Shown here: positions 36,332 through 45,447 of the stretch, in pieces
How positions within the stretch are numbered: the first letter of the stretch is position 1
Layout: each line of letters opens with the position of its first letter
Origin: an uncultured Brachyspira sp.
GTDB lineage: Bacteria; Spirochaetota; Brachyspiria; Brachyspirales; Brachyspiraceae
Direction of reading: 5' to 3'
DNA: 64,000 nt
Assembly (NCBI RefSeq): GCF_944388875.1
Contig: NZ_CALXKQ010000001.1
Location: 310,001 to 374,000 of the forward strand
The notes under the pieces: model-generated
Seen by the model: only the letters and a program-made list of their open reading frames with translations
Database searches by the model: none
Told to the model about the DNA's origin: nothing
Made by a program: the position numbers and the translations under genes

Positions 36332-36626
36332 GATTCCCCCTATTATAATATTGATTAATTTCATTTTTAGTTGCATATCTAGCTGATATGATTCTTATAA
36401 CTTCTTCATTAGAATTTTTTGTTCTGTCTGTATGAACAACAACAACAATAAACTTTCTTTTAATATTTCCCATTGTAATAAATCTGTCCTCATAATCAGA
36501 ATGTTCTTCATCTTTCATAATGAGTGCATTTTTATCTGAAAAAACATATATTGCATCTTCAAATGAAATTTTATGTTTTTTTATATTTATAAGATTTTTA
36601 TTGTTATCCCATTCAAATTTTATCAT
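36324..36626 (-). CDS. brnT: BrnT-like ribonuclease toxin
   Basis: The 100-residue protein begins with the BrnT signature KFEWDNNKNLINIKKHKISFEDA. It continues with DRFITMGNIKRKFIVVVVHTDR and IIRIISARYATKNEI; the RISAR-like end with Arg/Tyr is the catalytic region of this RelE-fold RNase. Together with the downstream antitoxin it is a complete BrnTA type II toxin-antitoxin system, transcribed toward the defence-like genes. Confidence 0.88.
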   Translation of the reverse strand: MIKFEWDNNKNLINIKKHKISFEDAIYVFSDKNALIMKDEEHSDYEDRFITMGNIKRKFIVVVVHTDRTKNSNEEVIRIISARYATKNEINQYYNRGNHE

Positions 36627-36677
36627 AATATTATTTTATATTATTAAACTATAATATCAATAGTGATGAATAATATT

Positions 36678-37790
36678 CTACTTCTTCTTAGGCAAATGCT
36701 TTATTACCTGACCCTCAAGCTGAATGGATTTCTGTTTAGCATCGTATCCTAAAATTTTGCCGTACACTTCTATATAATTTTTAGTTTCTAATTTGACAGT
36801 AAGATTAACTATCAAATCAGCAACACCCGCAATGTTTTTATCTTCATTATCATAGACTAATATCCTAGCTTTCTTTTTAGGAACTCCGTCTATATTAGTT
36901 TGAGATACTGTATTTACATCGGCTTTCCATTTTATATATCCGCCATTGTATAAGTCGTAATTTTCAACTACTGTAAGATAGTCTGGACTTTCTCTAAATA
37001 TATTATAATCGGGTGCTATTACAAAGTTTTTAAGTACTCTGAATCTCTCTTTTAAGTATTCGTTAATGTCGCTTTTTAATGCACCGTTTATTATCATAAC
37101 AGCTTCATTGACAGATGCACTTCTCATATTCTTTTTTGCCTTATCAAACATCTCAGCTACTTCACGAGGCGAATATGTGGGACTTTTAGCACTCTCTGGT
37201 ATCTTTCCATCTTCAAGCCCTTCAAATAAATATACATTCTCAAGTTTTTCTCTTAACTCTTTTTGATCCTTATCAAGAAGAACATATCTTATCTTAGGAT
37301 AAACTCTGTCTATAACTAAATATGAACCAAGCGTTAGTATAAACGCTATAGGTATAAGAAGCAAAAATTTTGATACAGATATTTTTTTCTTGCCTAGTAA
37401 ATATACTCTTGGATTAATCTCATCTCCTCTGGCATTGTTAGTTAAAAATCTTATTCTTTCTATATTGTCTTTTGCTATTTTATTTTCAGGCTCCAAATCT
37501 AATATTCTAAAATATTCCCTTAAAGCATTTTCTCTATGTCCATTATTAAGACTTATATACGCCTTAGCAAGCATAGCATTAATACAGAAACTATCTTCTC
37601 TAAGTGCCTTTCTTGAAACTTCTTCAGCACCATAAAAATCTTTCAAAAAAATATCAGCAAATGCAAGCATAGCATAGGCATCAGCATCATGAGTGATTTT
37701 AGATTTGTTGTTTAGAATAAAGTCTTTTGCTTTTTTATACTTTTTCTTTTTTATTAAAATATAAGCATTATAAGCTATTTTGCTTCTCAT
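36678..37790 (-). CDS. TPR protein with a membrane anchor
   Basis: The 370-residue protein has three or so TPR motifs in residues 1-115 (AYNAYILIKKKKYKKAKDFI, AYAMLAFADIFLKDFYGAEE, and NAMLAKAYISLNNGHRENAL). One membrane helix follows at about 146-166 (FLLLIPIAFILTLGSYLVI), and then a C-terminal domain with beta-rich ends. The TPR part would be cytoplasmic and the C-terminal part periplasmic. Its role is not known; TPR proteins with this layout are common in spirochaetes. It follows brnTA on the minus strand by 50 nt. Confidence 0.72.
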   Translation of the reverse strand: MRSKIAYNAYILIKKKKYKKAKDFILNNKSKITHDADAYAMLAFADIFLKDFYGAEEVSRKALREDSFCINAMLAKAYISLNNGHRENALREYFRILDLEPENKIAKDNIERIRFLTNNARGDEINPRVYLLGKKKISVSKFLLLIPIAFILTLGSYLVIDRVYPKIRYVLLDKDQKELREKLENVYLFEGLEDGKIPESAKSPTYSPREVAEMFDKAKKNMRSASVNEAVMIINGALKSDINEYLKERFRVLKNFVIAPDYNIFRESPDYLTVVENYDLYNGGYIKWKADVNTVSQTNIDGVPKKKARILVYDNEDKNIAGVADLIVNLTVKLETKNYIEVYGKILGYDAKQKSIQLEGQVIKHLPKKK

Positions 37791-38085
37791 ATATAAGTGA
37801 TAATCCTGTATTTAAAATGTTAACATAATTATCGGTATTATGATAACTTGCATTAATACTTTTTTGACTTATTAGACTTCCCCCAAAAGTACTTGAGAAT
37901 ATTAACTACAAAAATTATTTAATAAAAAAACCATAAGCATAATGTTTTATATGTTGCATAACATATTATTTTAGTATATAAATATGCATTCTTTTTGTCT
38001 TTCTCATGCACAGAGTTCCCAACTATAATAGAAAAATATTAAATCAAAAACTATAAGCATTAACAATTGAGTTTTGAAACAGCTA
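37791..38085. other. Intergenic region, nothing coding
   Basis: AT-rich gap between nagB and the TPR gene. It contains two similar short stretches (CCATAAGCAT and CTATAAGCAT). I see no gene. It should contain the promoter of the TPR gene on the minus strand. Confidence 0.4.
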
Positions 38086-38115
38086 TAAAAAAAGGACAGC
38101 AAACAAGCTGCCCTT
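38086..38115 (-). terminator. Rho-independent terminator of the mtl-nagB unit
   Basis: On the minus strand the stem AAGGGCAGC / GCTGTCCTT with a six-base loop is followed by a T run, 18 nt after the nagB stop. Confidence 0.85.
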
Positions 38116-38132
38116 ATATATAAATAATATTT

Positions 38133-38900
38133 CTATTTCTCTTTTTTGGCATCTTTTTTCTTACTCATACCTAATGCATCAGCTAATTCCTCATCAATAA
38201 CAACAACAACATCATTGTGTAATTTTAAAAAAGTAACAGGACATTTAGTTGTAACTTTATCATGGCTCAATAATTCTTTCATAGCAGCAGCTTTACCCTT
38301 TCCTATTGCAGCAATGACTATCTTTTTTGCCTTTAATATTCCTCCCATCCCCATACTGAATGCTTCTCTAGGAACATCTTTTTCTGAAGCAAAAAATCTT
38401 GAATTAGCTTTAATTGTTTTTTCATTTAGTTTAATACATAAAGCATTAGCATGCAAAGCCTCATCATTAGGTTCATTAAATGCAATATGCCCATTAGGAC
38501 CTACACCTAAAAGCTGTAAATCTCTAGGAAGCTTTTCTATTTTATCATTGAACTCTTTTAATATTTTATCTTTATCCCCTATACCCTTAGGAACAAAAGT
38601 ATTTTTTTTATCAATATTTACATGATCAAATAAATTTTTATTCATAAAGTATCTGTAGCTTTGTTCATTTTTAGAATCCAATCCCTTATATTCATCTAAA
38701 TTTACAGATTTTACATTTTTAAAATCTATCTCTTTTTTTTGATAAGCCTTTATTAAATGAGGATACACCGCCTCAGCAGTACCTCCTGTAGCCAGTCCTA
38801 AAACAGCATCTTTTTTTACTTTTAACAGATTAATAATTTCAGAGGCAACTTTTTTACCAACAGCATTGGCATCTTTAGCAATGATTAATTTTAAACCCAT
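38133..38900 (-). CDS. nagB: Glucosamine-6-phosphate deaminase
   Basis: The 255-residue protein shows GLATGGTAEAVYPHL for phosphate binding, SVNLDEYKGLDSKNEQSYRYF with the catalytic Asp, and GVGPNGHIAFNEPND. It converts glucosamine-6-phosphate to fructose-6-phosphate and ammonia. The C-terminal tail is lysine-rich (KKKDAKKEK). AAAAGGAG precedes the ATG. It follows mtlD by 106 nt on the same strand, so it may be co-transcribed with mtlA-mtlD, feeding both amino sugar and mannitol into glycolysis. Confidence 0.95.
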   Translation of the reverse strand: MGLKLIIAKDANAVGKKVASEIINLLKVKKDAVLGLATGGTAEAVYPHLIKAYQKKEIDFKNVKSVNLDEYKGLDSKNEQSYRYFMNKNLFDHVNIDKKNTFVPKGIGDKDKILKEFNDKIEKLPRDLQLLGVGPNGHIAFNEPNDEALHANALCIKLNEKTIKANSRFFASEKDVPREAFSMGMGGILKAKKIVIAAIGKGKAAAMKELLSHDKVTTKCPVTFLKLHNDVVVVIDEELADALGMSKKKDAKKEK

Positions 38901-39006
38901 AATAATACTCCTTTTATTAATTTTGGATTATCATATTTTTCATAAATTTACATACCAATCATATCTGACAAAATTATAACACATATATATTTTATTATCA
39001 AATACG

Positions 39007-40164
39007 TTATTTTTTATTAAATACTTTGCATAATTCATTATATATTTCATCAAATAATGATTTCTCATTTTTCAATCCTGTTACTTTGATAATCACATCT
39101 GATAATTTTTCATTATCAAGCATTTTTTTTAATTCTTTACTTTCATTATCATCTTCGCTGTAGAATTGAAAAGCTGCAACAACACCCTTAACCAAATTAT
39201 CATGTTTTAAATTGTATTCTAAAGTTCCTAATATAGGTTTTATTAATCTGTCATTATATGATAATTTCCTCATAGGCTCTCTTCCTACTCTCAAAACAGA
39301 ATCTTCTAAATAAGGATTAAAAAATCTGCTTAATATTTTTTGTATATAAGCTTCATGTTGATCTTCTTTGAATCCATGTCTTTTTATCAAAACAGCTCCG
39401 CTTTCTCTCATAGCACCTAATACTATATTTTTAATACCTTCATCATTTACAGCATCATATATAGTTTTTTTGCCGTTTATAAATCCCAAGTATGCTGTTA
39501 TAGCATGCCCTGTATTTAAAGTAAATAATTTTCTTTCAACATAAGCATCTAAATTTTCTTTTAATGATAATCCTTCAACTTGAGGCAAATCACCTATAAA
39601 AACAGACCTGTCAATTATAAGATCAGCAAAATTTTCACAAGTAACAGTAAGAGGATCCGAATTTTTCATAGTAGGAACTATGCAGTCAACTGCCACATTA
39701 GGAAAAACTATCTTATTTTCCATCCATTTTTTTATATCATCATCTAAAAGTTCATATACACTCTCTTTTAGCTTAGAAGAAGCACCTGTAGTATTTTCAC
39801 ATGCAACTACATTTAATGCTTTTTCATTTTTTGTATCATGCCTTCTTTTTACAGCTTTAACAACAAAAGGTGCAATTTTAGGAAGTATATTAACTCCTAC
39901 AGCAGTTGTTATAATTTCTATATCATCAAACAATTTTAATAAACTCTCTTCATCATCAGGCACCTTATCAACTTTATCAATTTTTATAGTATTATCAACA
40001 TCCTTTCCAACAATTCTCACATTATAAGATTTTTTATCTGATATCATAGACAAAAGTTCCATATTTACATCAGAAAAATATACTTCATATCCAGCCTCAT
40101 GAAATAATCTTCCAACGCATGCTCTTCCTATATTTCCTGCTCCAATTTGTATCATTTTTTTCAT
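39007..40164 (-). CDS. mtlD: Mannitol-1-phosphate 5-dehydrogenase
   Basis: The 385-residue protein begins IQIGAGNIGRACVGRLFHEA, the NAD-binding loop of the family. NVAVDCIVPTM and ACENTTGAS, and the active-site region FTLNTGHAITAYLG, match MtlD. It oxidises mannitol-1-phosphate to fructose-6-phosphate. AAGGAGA precedes the ATG. The gene lies 12 nt after mtlA, so both are one operon. Confidence 0.94.
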   Translation of the reverse strand: MKKMIQIGAGNIGRACVGRLFHEAGYEVYFSDVNMELLSMISDKKSYNVRIVGKDVDNTIKIDKVDKVPDDEESLLKLFDDIEIITTAVGVNILPKIAPFVVKAVKRRHDTKNEKALNVVACENTTGASSKLKESVYELLDDDIKKWMENKIVFPNVAVDCIVPTMKNSDPLTVTCENFADLIIDRSVFIGDLPQVEGLSLKENLDAYVERKLFTLNTGHAITAYLGFINGKKTIYDAVNDEGIKNIVLGAMRESGAVLIKRHGFKEDQHEAYIQKILSRFFNPYLEDSVLRVGREPMRKLSYNDRLIKPILGTLEYNLKHDNLVKGVVAAFQFYSEDDNESKELKKMLDNEKLSDVIIKVTGLKNEKSLFDEIYNELCKVFNKK

Positions 40165-40176
40165 TATATTATCTCC

Positions 40177-41595
40177 TTATTTTTTATTCTCTTTGATTTT
40201 ATCTGCTATTTCATTATAGAAATTTTTATCCATAAAATTATTGATGCTTAAATGTATTTTATTAGGCATTTTTTCTTTAGCTAAATTAGTCAATGATTTT
40301 TGAGTGATGATTATATCAGCACTGTCATCTAAATTAGAAATTGCAGAGTTCACTATAGTTATAGAATCCAAACCTTTTTCTTTTGCTATCTTTTTAAGAA
40401 CAGTAGCTCCCATAGCACTTGAACCCATACCAGCATCGCATGCTACAACTATCTTTTTTATTTCTACTTTTTTTATTGCATCTTCAAAACTAATTTCTGA
40501 TACTTCTACAGTATTATTATTTTTATCTGAAATATTACCAGAAGTTTTATTAGACTTGCTTTTTTCTATTGCTTCTTCTAAATCTTCTTCAGGAGCTCTT
40601 TTTACAAATATTGAAGCAATTAAAAAAGTTACAACAGTTGCAACTACTACACTTGATATTGTAGCCAAAAAACCGCCTTTAGGAGTTACAGCTAACATTG
40701 CTATTATAGAACCAGGAGCAGGCACAGCTATTAATCCTCCTTTAAGTATCAAAGTAGTTAAAACTCCGCTCATACCTCCTACAATCAATGCCAAAATTAA
40801 TACAGGATTCATCAATATATAAGGGAAATATATTTCATGTATTCCTCCAAAGAAATGTATAATAGCAGCTCCAGGTGCTGTTGCTTTAGAACGTCCTTTA
40901 CCAAATAAAGTATATGCTAATAATACTCCTAAACCAGGTCCAGGATTAGTTTCTATTGTGAAGAATATTGATTTACCAGATTCTGCAACCTGCTGTATTC
41001 CTATAGGTGAGAAAACTCCATGATTTATAGCGTTATTCAAGAAAAATACTTTAGCAGGCTCTACTAATATTGAAACTAAAGGCAATAATTTTAAATCTAC
41101 CAATACTTGTACCCCAGATGATAAAGCATTGCTTATAGTTTCTACAACAGGACCTATAATGAATAATGAAATAATAGCTAAAATCATGCCTAGTATTCCA
41201 GCAGAAAAGTTATTAATTAGCATTTCAAAACCAGTAGGTATTTTAGGTGTGATCAATTCATCCAATTTTTTTATAAGAAATGCACCTAATGGTCCGGTTA
41301 TCATAGCTCCTAAAAACATAGGTATATTTGAACCTACTATAACACCTGCTGCCATTATACTTCCTACAACTCCTCCCCTATGTCCGTAAACCATATTTCC
41401 GCCTGAATATGCTATAAGTATAGGAAGCAAATATGTAAGCATAGGTGAAACTAAACCATTTAATGTTTCATTCGGAAACCATCCTGTAGGAATAAATAAT
41501 GCTGTTATCAATCCCCAAGCAATAAAGGCTGCAATATTGGGCTGTACCATATTGCTTAGATACCTTCCAAATTTTTGTATTTTATCTAACTTCAT
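40177..41595 (-). CDS. mtlA: PTS mannitol permease, IICB component
   Basis: The 472-residue protein has an IIC membrane domain with the mannitol-specific FGGIHEIYFPYILMNP near residue 250. A short linker leads to a IIB domain whose phosphocysteine lies in VVACDAGMGSSAMGATVLKK (about 385). Unlike E. coli MtlA, no IIA domain is fused; that function is on the separate gene at 42477. It imports and phosphorylates mannitol at the inner membrane. CAAGGAGA precedes the ATG. Confidence 0.94.
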   Translation of the reverse strand: MKLDKIQKFGRYLSNMVQPNIAAFIAWGLITALFIPTGWFPNETLNGLVSPMLTYLLPILIAYSGGNMVYGHRGGVVGSIMAAGVIVGSNIPMFLGAMITGPLGAFLIKKLDELITPKIPTGFEMLINNFSAGILGMILAIISLFIIGPVVETISNALSSGVQVLVDLKLLPLVSILVEPAKVFFLNNAINHGVFSPIGIQQVAESGKSIFFTIETNPGPGLGVLLAYTLFGKGRSKATAPGAAIIHFFGGIHEIYFPYILMNPVLILALIVGGMSGVLTTLILKGGLIAVPAPGSIIAMLAVTPKGGFLATISSVVVATVVTFLIASIFVKRAPEEDLEEAIEKSKSNKTSGNISDKNNNTVEVSEISFEDAIKKVEIKKIVVACDAGMGSSAMGATVLKKIAKEKGLDSITIVNSAISNLDDSADIIITQKSLTNLAKEKMPNKIHLSINNFMDKNFYNEIADKIKENKK

Positions 41596-41720
41596 AATAA
41601 AAATCTCCTTGAAATTTAAGTACTATTATTATATATTATAACATACTTTTATATATTGTAAAACTATTACTACTTTAATTACTAAATATTAATTTTTTTT
41701 ATATTTTTAAGGAATATTAT

Positions 41721-42377
41721 ATGTGTATTATAAAACCTAAAGCAATAATATTTGATTTTGATGGAACATTAGTGAATAGCGAAAGCATATACACAAAATC
41801 ATTGATAGAAACTGCTGGCAGAATGAATGTACTTAAAGATGTAGATTTTGAATCTATGGCTGGAATGCAGACAAATGATATATGGAATATTCTAAAAAAT
41901 AAGGGATATTATGTTCCTGATAATTTTTTTAGTGAAACAGAAAAATATTTTCATAAATTACTTGAAACTGATTTGAATGTATTTGACGGAGTTATGGAAA
42001 CTTTGGAGAGATTTAAAGATTTAGATATGGTTATAGCTTCTAATAGTAATATTAATTATGTAAAAAAATATTCTGATATAAAAGGAATATCTAAATATAT
42101 TAAAGGCTATTCATGCTTTAATGATAAATTAAAAGCTAAGCCAGAACCTGATTTATTTCTATATGCCTTTGAACTTCTTAAGGAATATAATAATAATTTG
42201 AAAAAAGATGATGTTATAATATTTGAAGATAGTTTAGCTGGAATTGAAGCTTCTCAAAAATCAGGAATTAAATCTATAGCAATTACTAACAGCTACAATG
42301 AAGAAGAGCTTATAGAAAAAGGGGCTTATATAGTTGTAGATAAAATAAATGATGTCTTCAATTATATAGAATCATAA
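41721..42377 (+). CDS. HAD-superfamily sugar phosphatase or mutase
   Basis: The 218-residue protein has HAD motif I (FDFDGTLVNSES), motif II (ASNSN), and motifs III/IV (KAKPEPDLF and IFEDSLAGIEASQKSG), with a small helical cap. This is the beta-phosphoglucomutase/phosphatase subgroup. Lying between mtlA and the IIA gene, it may dephosphorylate a mannitol or hexose phosphate; this is inference. AAGGAA precedes the ATG. It is divergent from mtlA. Confidence 0.84.
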   Translation: MCIIKPKAIIFDFDGTLVNSESIYTKSLIETAGRMNVLKDVDFESMAGMQTNDIWNILKNKGYYVPDNFFSETEKYFHKLLETDLNVFDGVMETLERFKDLDMVIASNSNINYVKKYSDIKGISKYIKGYSCFNDKLKAKPEPDLFLYAFELLKEYNNNLKKDDVIIFEDSLAGIEASQKSGIKSIAITNSYNEEELIEKGAYIVVDKINDVFNYIES

Positions 42378-42476
42378 CTTTATAAATATCAATTTTCTAA
42401 ATAATCAAAAAATATTATTGTTAAAATTGATATTTAATATATGATAAAAATATTAATTATAACTAAGGATTTTATT

Positions 42477-42911
42477 ATGTTAAAAGAAATGTTAAATGGC
42501 AAAATACAAATTGCAGATAGTATAAAAGATTGGCAGGAAGCCTTAAGAGCAGCAGCAAAACCCCTTTTAGATGCTGGAAATATAGAAGCTAGATATGTGG
42601 ATTCTATTATAGAAAATGTAAAGAAAAACGGTCCTTATATAGTTTTGACTGACGGAGTTGCTATGCCGCATTCAAGGCCTGAAGAGGGTGTTATAAAAAA
42701 AGGAATGAGCTTATTAAAAGTTAAAAAAGGAGTTGATTTTTATCAAACAGAAAAGAAAGTTTATTTGTTTTTTACATTGGCTGCAGAAGATTCAGACAGC
42801 CATCAAGATGCAATAGCAGATTTGGCAGATGTTCTTGGAGATGATGACTTACTAAAAAAAATAATAGAGGAAGATTTATCTGAAGAGCAAATATTAAATT
42901 TATTTAATTGA
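42477..42911 (+). CDS. PTS IIA component (mannitol/fructose type)
   Basis: The ATG at 42477 is chosen (144 residues, MLKEMLNGKIQIADSIKDWQ): AAGGA sits 7 nt before it and this is the usual start of the family, while the frame from 42441 only adds a non-matching lead. The phosphorylated His lies in VLTDGVAMPHSRPEEG. It passes phosphate from HPr to the IIB domain of mtlA. A perfect terminator follows. Confidence 0.88.
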   Translation: MLKEMLNGKIQIADSIKDWQEALRAAAKPLLDAGNIEARYVDSIIENVKKNGPYIVLTDGVAMPHSRPEEGVIKKGMSLLKVKKGVDFYQTEKKVYLFFTLAAEDSDSHQDAIADLADVLGDDDLLKKIIEEDLSEEQILNLFN

Positions 42912-42923
42912 TTTATAATTAAT

Positions 42924-42957
42924 AAAAGGTGCTTCATTATTAATGAAGCACCTTTTT
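42924..42957. terminator. Bidirectional terminator between PTS IIA and glyA
   Basis: A perfect 34-bp palindrome, each arm 17 bases (AAAAGGTGCTTCATTAT side), ends in T runs on both strands. It lies between two convergent genes and can stop both. Confidence 0.9.
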
Positions 42958-42987
42958 ATTTTAATCAATATATCAAAATATAAAAAA

Positions 42988-44406
42988 TTACATCTCTGAT
43001 ATATATTTATACATAGGGAATTTTTTGCATAAAGCATCAACTTTCTTAGCAACGGAAGCTATAACTTTTTCATTGTCGCTATTGCTTAAAACCTCATCTA
43101 TATACTGAGTAAGTTCCATAACTTCCTTCTCTTTTAAACCTCTTGTAGTAATAGCAGGAGTACCAAGTCTTATACCGCTTGTAACCATTGGAGATTCTGT
43201 ATCATAAGGTATGCCGTTTTTATTTATGGTGATATGTGCTTTATCTAAAACTGTTTCAGCAATTTGTCCAGTTATACCTTTGGATTTTTTTACATCAACT
43301 AATATCAAATGCGTATCAGTACCTCCTGAAATAAGTTCATATCCTTTAGATAAAAACATATTAGCCATAGCATCAGCATTCTTTAAAACCTGCTCCTGAT
43401 ATTTTACAAATTTAGGGTCTAATGCCTCTTTAAAACATACAGCCTTAGCAGCTATAACATGCATTAAAGGTCCGCCTTGTATACCTGGGAATATTGTTTT
43501 ATCAACTTTTTTAGCAAGCTCTTCCTCTGTAGAAATAATATATCCGCCTCTAGGTCCTCTCAAAGTTTTATGTGTAGTTCCAGTAACAAAATGAGCATAT
43601 TCAACAGGATTAGGATGAAGCCCTGCAGCAACAAGTCCTGCAATATGTGCCATATCTACAAGTAAGTATGCACCTACTTCATCAGCTATCTCTCTGAACC
43701 TTTTGAAATCAATAACTCTAGGATAAGCACTTCCGCCTGTTACTATTAATTTAGGTTTATGCTGCAATGCCAAATCTCTAACTTCATTATAATCTATCTG
43801 CATTGTTTCTCTATTTACATTATAATGCTTAAAATCATATATTTTACCAGAAAAATTGACATTTTTACCATGTGTTAAATGTCCGCCTGCATCAAGTGAT
43901 AATCCCAAACAAGTATCCCCCGGCTGAAGTATTGACATATAAACACCCATATTAGCCTGAGAACCAGAATGAGGCTGAACATTAATAAATGGTGCTTTAA
44001 ATAATTTTTTTGCTCTTTCTCTAGCTAAATTCTCAACAACATCCACAGCACTGCATCCGCCGTAATATCTTTTTGATGGATAGCCTTCTGCATATTTGTT
44101 TGTGAATATAGACCCTTGAGCCTCCATTACAGCACGTGAAACTATATTCTCACTAGCTATAAGTTCAAATCCGCCTACCTCTCTCTTATACTCACTTTTC
44201 ATAGCAGCAAATATTTCTTTATCAGCAGTTTTAAGCGGAACTTCTGATACATAATATTTAGGAGCAGCTACTTTCTTTTCTGCTGTTTTTACTGCTTTTT
44301 TAGTATTAGTAATTTTTTTAGCAGCAGTAGTTTTTTTAGCAGAAGCACTTTTTTTAGCAGATTTTGATGAACTTTTATCTGCTGGTTTTTTCTTAGATAT
44401 GGGCAT
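42988..44406 (-). CDS. glyA: Serine hydroxymethyltransferase with histone-H1-like tail
   Basis: The core of about 420 residues is Gly[42 protein letters not shown] and the PLP lysine in [15 protein letters not shown] are all present. It interconverts serine and glycine with THF. Before the core ([20 protein letters not shown]) there is a tail of about 50 residues made almost only of Lys, Ala, Ser and Thr ([20 protein letters not shown] and on). The start is firm: GGAGGAA stands just before the ATG. Such tails resemble histone-H1-like proteins; I do not know it as a standard feature of SHMT. The terminator at 42924 serves its 3' end. Confidence 0.95.
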   Translation of the reverse strand: MPISKKKPADKSSSKSAKKSASAKKTTAAKKITNTKKAVKTAEKKVAAPKYYVSEVPLKTADKEIFAAMKSEYKREVGGFELIASENIVSRAVMEAQGSIFTNKYAEGYPSKRYYGGCSAVDVVENLARERAKKLFKAPFINVQPHSGSQANMGVYMSILQPGDTCLGLSLDAGGHLTHGKNVNFSGKIYDFKHYNVNRETMQIDYNEVRDLALQHKPKLIVTGGSAYPRVIDFKRFREIADEVGAYLLVDMAHIAGLVAAGLHPNPVEYAHFVTGTTHKTLRGPRGGYIISTEEELAKKVDKTIFPGIQGGPLMHVIAAKAVCFKEALDPKFVKYQEQVLKNADAMANMFLSKGYELISGGTDTHLILVDVKKSKGITGQIAETVLDKAHITINKNGIPYDTESPMVTSGIRLGTPAITTRGLKEKEVMELTQYIDEVLSNSDNEKVIASVAKKVDALCKKFPMYKYISEM

Positions 44407-44593
44407 GTTTCCTCCAATGAAATTTTTATATGCAGTAATGATATATTAATATAATTTTTTTTTCAATTATTAAATATACCTATATACTCTTTTTTAATAA
44501 AAAATAATTCCAGCTATTGATTTTTTTTATTTAAATGTTAGAATATACTAACAAATTAGATGATATAACTAACTTTTATAAAGGGTTTATAAA

Positions 44594-45262
44594 ATGAAAT
44601 ATATAATAATCATATCAATGATAATAACAAATACATTATACTCATATAATTCAAAAGAAATTAATAGCTTTTATAATAACTATTATTCTTCAAACTATAG
44701 AATAAAATCAATAGAAAATAACAATTCTCAAACATATAAAAATATATATGCCTTAATAAAATCAAAAGGTATAGAAGATGAAAAAGAAAAATACAATTAT
44801 TTAAAAGAGATAATAAATCAAAATGAAGACTATATAAAATCTGATGATACAGACTATTTAATAAGCGTATCTGAATTATTAAATTATATAGTTTATTATT
44901 GTAAATTACCTGAAAAAATTTCTTTTGGTTCAAAAAGTAAAGAAATATATAAAAAAATTTTAGAAATAGATAATAGTAATTTCTTCGCTCTTCTTGGCAC
45001 AGCCATAGGATATATGCATGCCCCAGCTATAGCAGGTGGAAGCAATAAAAAGGCTTTTGAATATTTTAACAAGGCTTTAAATAATGCTGAAGAAAGATAC
45101 CAAAAATATTTATCTTATGTTTGGCTTTCTCAGTATTATTTCAAAATAAAGGATAATGAAAATTATAATAAATATATTGATATGAGTAAAAGAATATATC
45201 CTAATGGAAAATTCCTTGAAGAAGCTGTAAAAAGAAATAATGAATATAAGAAACCTTTATAA
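44594..45262 (+). CDS. Periplasmic TPR-type protein, paralogue of the 62.2-kb gene
   Basis: The 222-residue protein begins with a short hydrophobic signal-like segment (MKYIIIISMIITNTLYSYNS) and then helical repeats. Its second half (FFALLGTAIGYMHAPAIAGG ... YVWLSQYYFKIKDNENYNKY) lines up well with the 237-residue protein at 62186-62899. The function is not known; both are probably exported. It lies upstream of the Vsp-like gene on the same strand. Confidence 0.72.
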   Translation: MKYIIIISMIITNTLYSYNSKEINSFYNNYYSSNYRIKSIENNNSQTYKNIYALIKSKGIEDEKEKYNYLKEIINQNEDYIKSDDTDYLISVSELLNYIVYYCKLPEKISFGSKSKEIYKKILEIDNSNFFALLGTAIGYMHAPAIAGGSNKKAFEYFNKALNNAEERYQKYLSYVWLSQYYFKIKDNENYNKYIDMSKRIYPNGKFLEEAVKRNNEYKKPL

Positions 45263-45317
45263 GAAGAATATATTTACAAAGTGAAAATAAAAAATATTAA
45301 GTAAGGAGGAAATAAGT

Positions 45318-45326
45318 ATGGAATAA
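45318..45326 (+). other. Two-codon frame behind a strong ribosome-binding site
   Basis: AAGGAGG followed by ATG GAA TAA lies in the 185-nt gap before the Vsp-like gene. It is the clearest ribosome-binding site in the gap yet leads to an immediate stop, so it is either a broken start or a tiny leader. Nothing else coding is seen there. Confidence 0.35.
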
Positions 45327-45447
45327 TAAAACATATAAAAAATAATAAACAGTTTGATAATAAAAAATGAATAATAAAAAATAATAGTGTTTAGGCGGAT
45401 ACAAAGTTGTTGAGAAGTTATAAACAAAAATATTTGAGGATAAAAAA

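Noticed and set aside
38146-38625. Long plus-strand frame opposite nagB, and similar frames opposite mtlA, mtlD and glyA
   Set aside because: These are antisense shadows of well-recognised genes, with no ribosome-binding site or known domain of their own.
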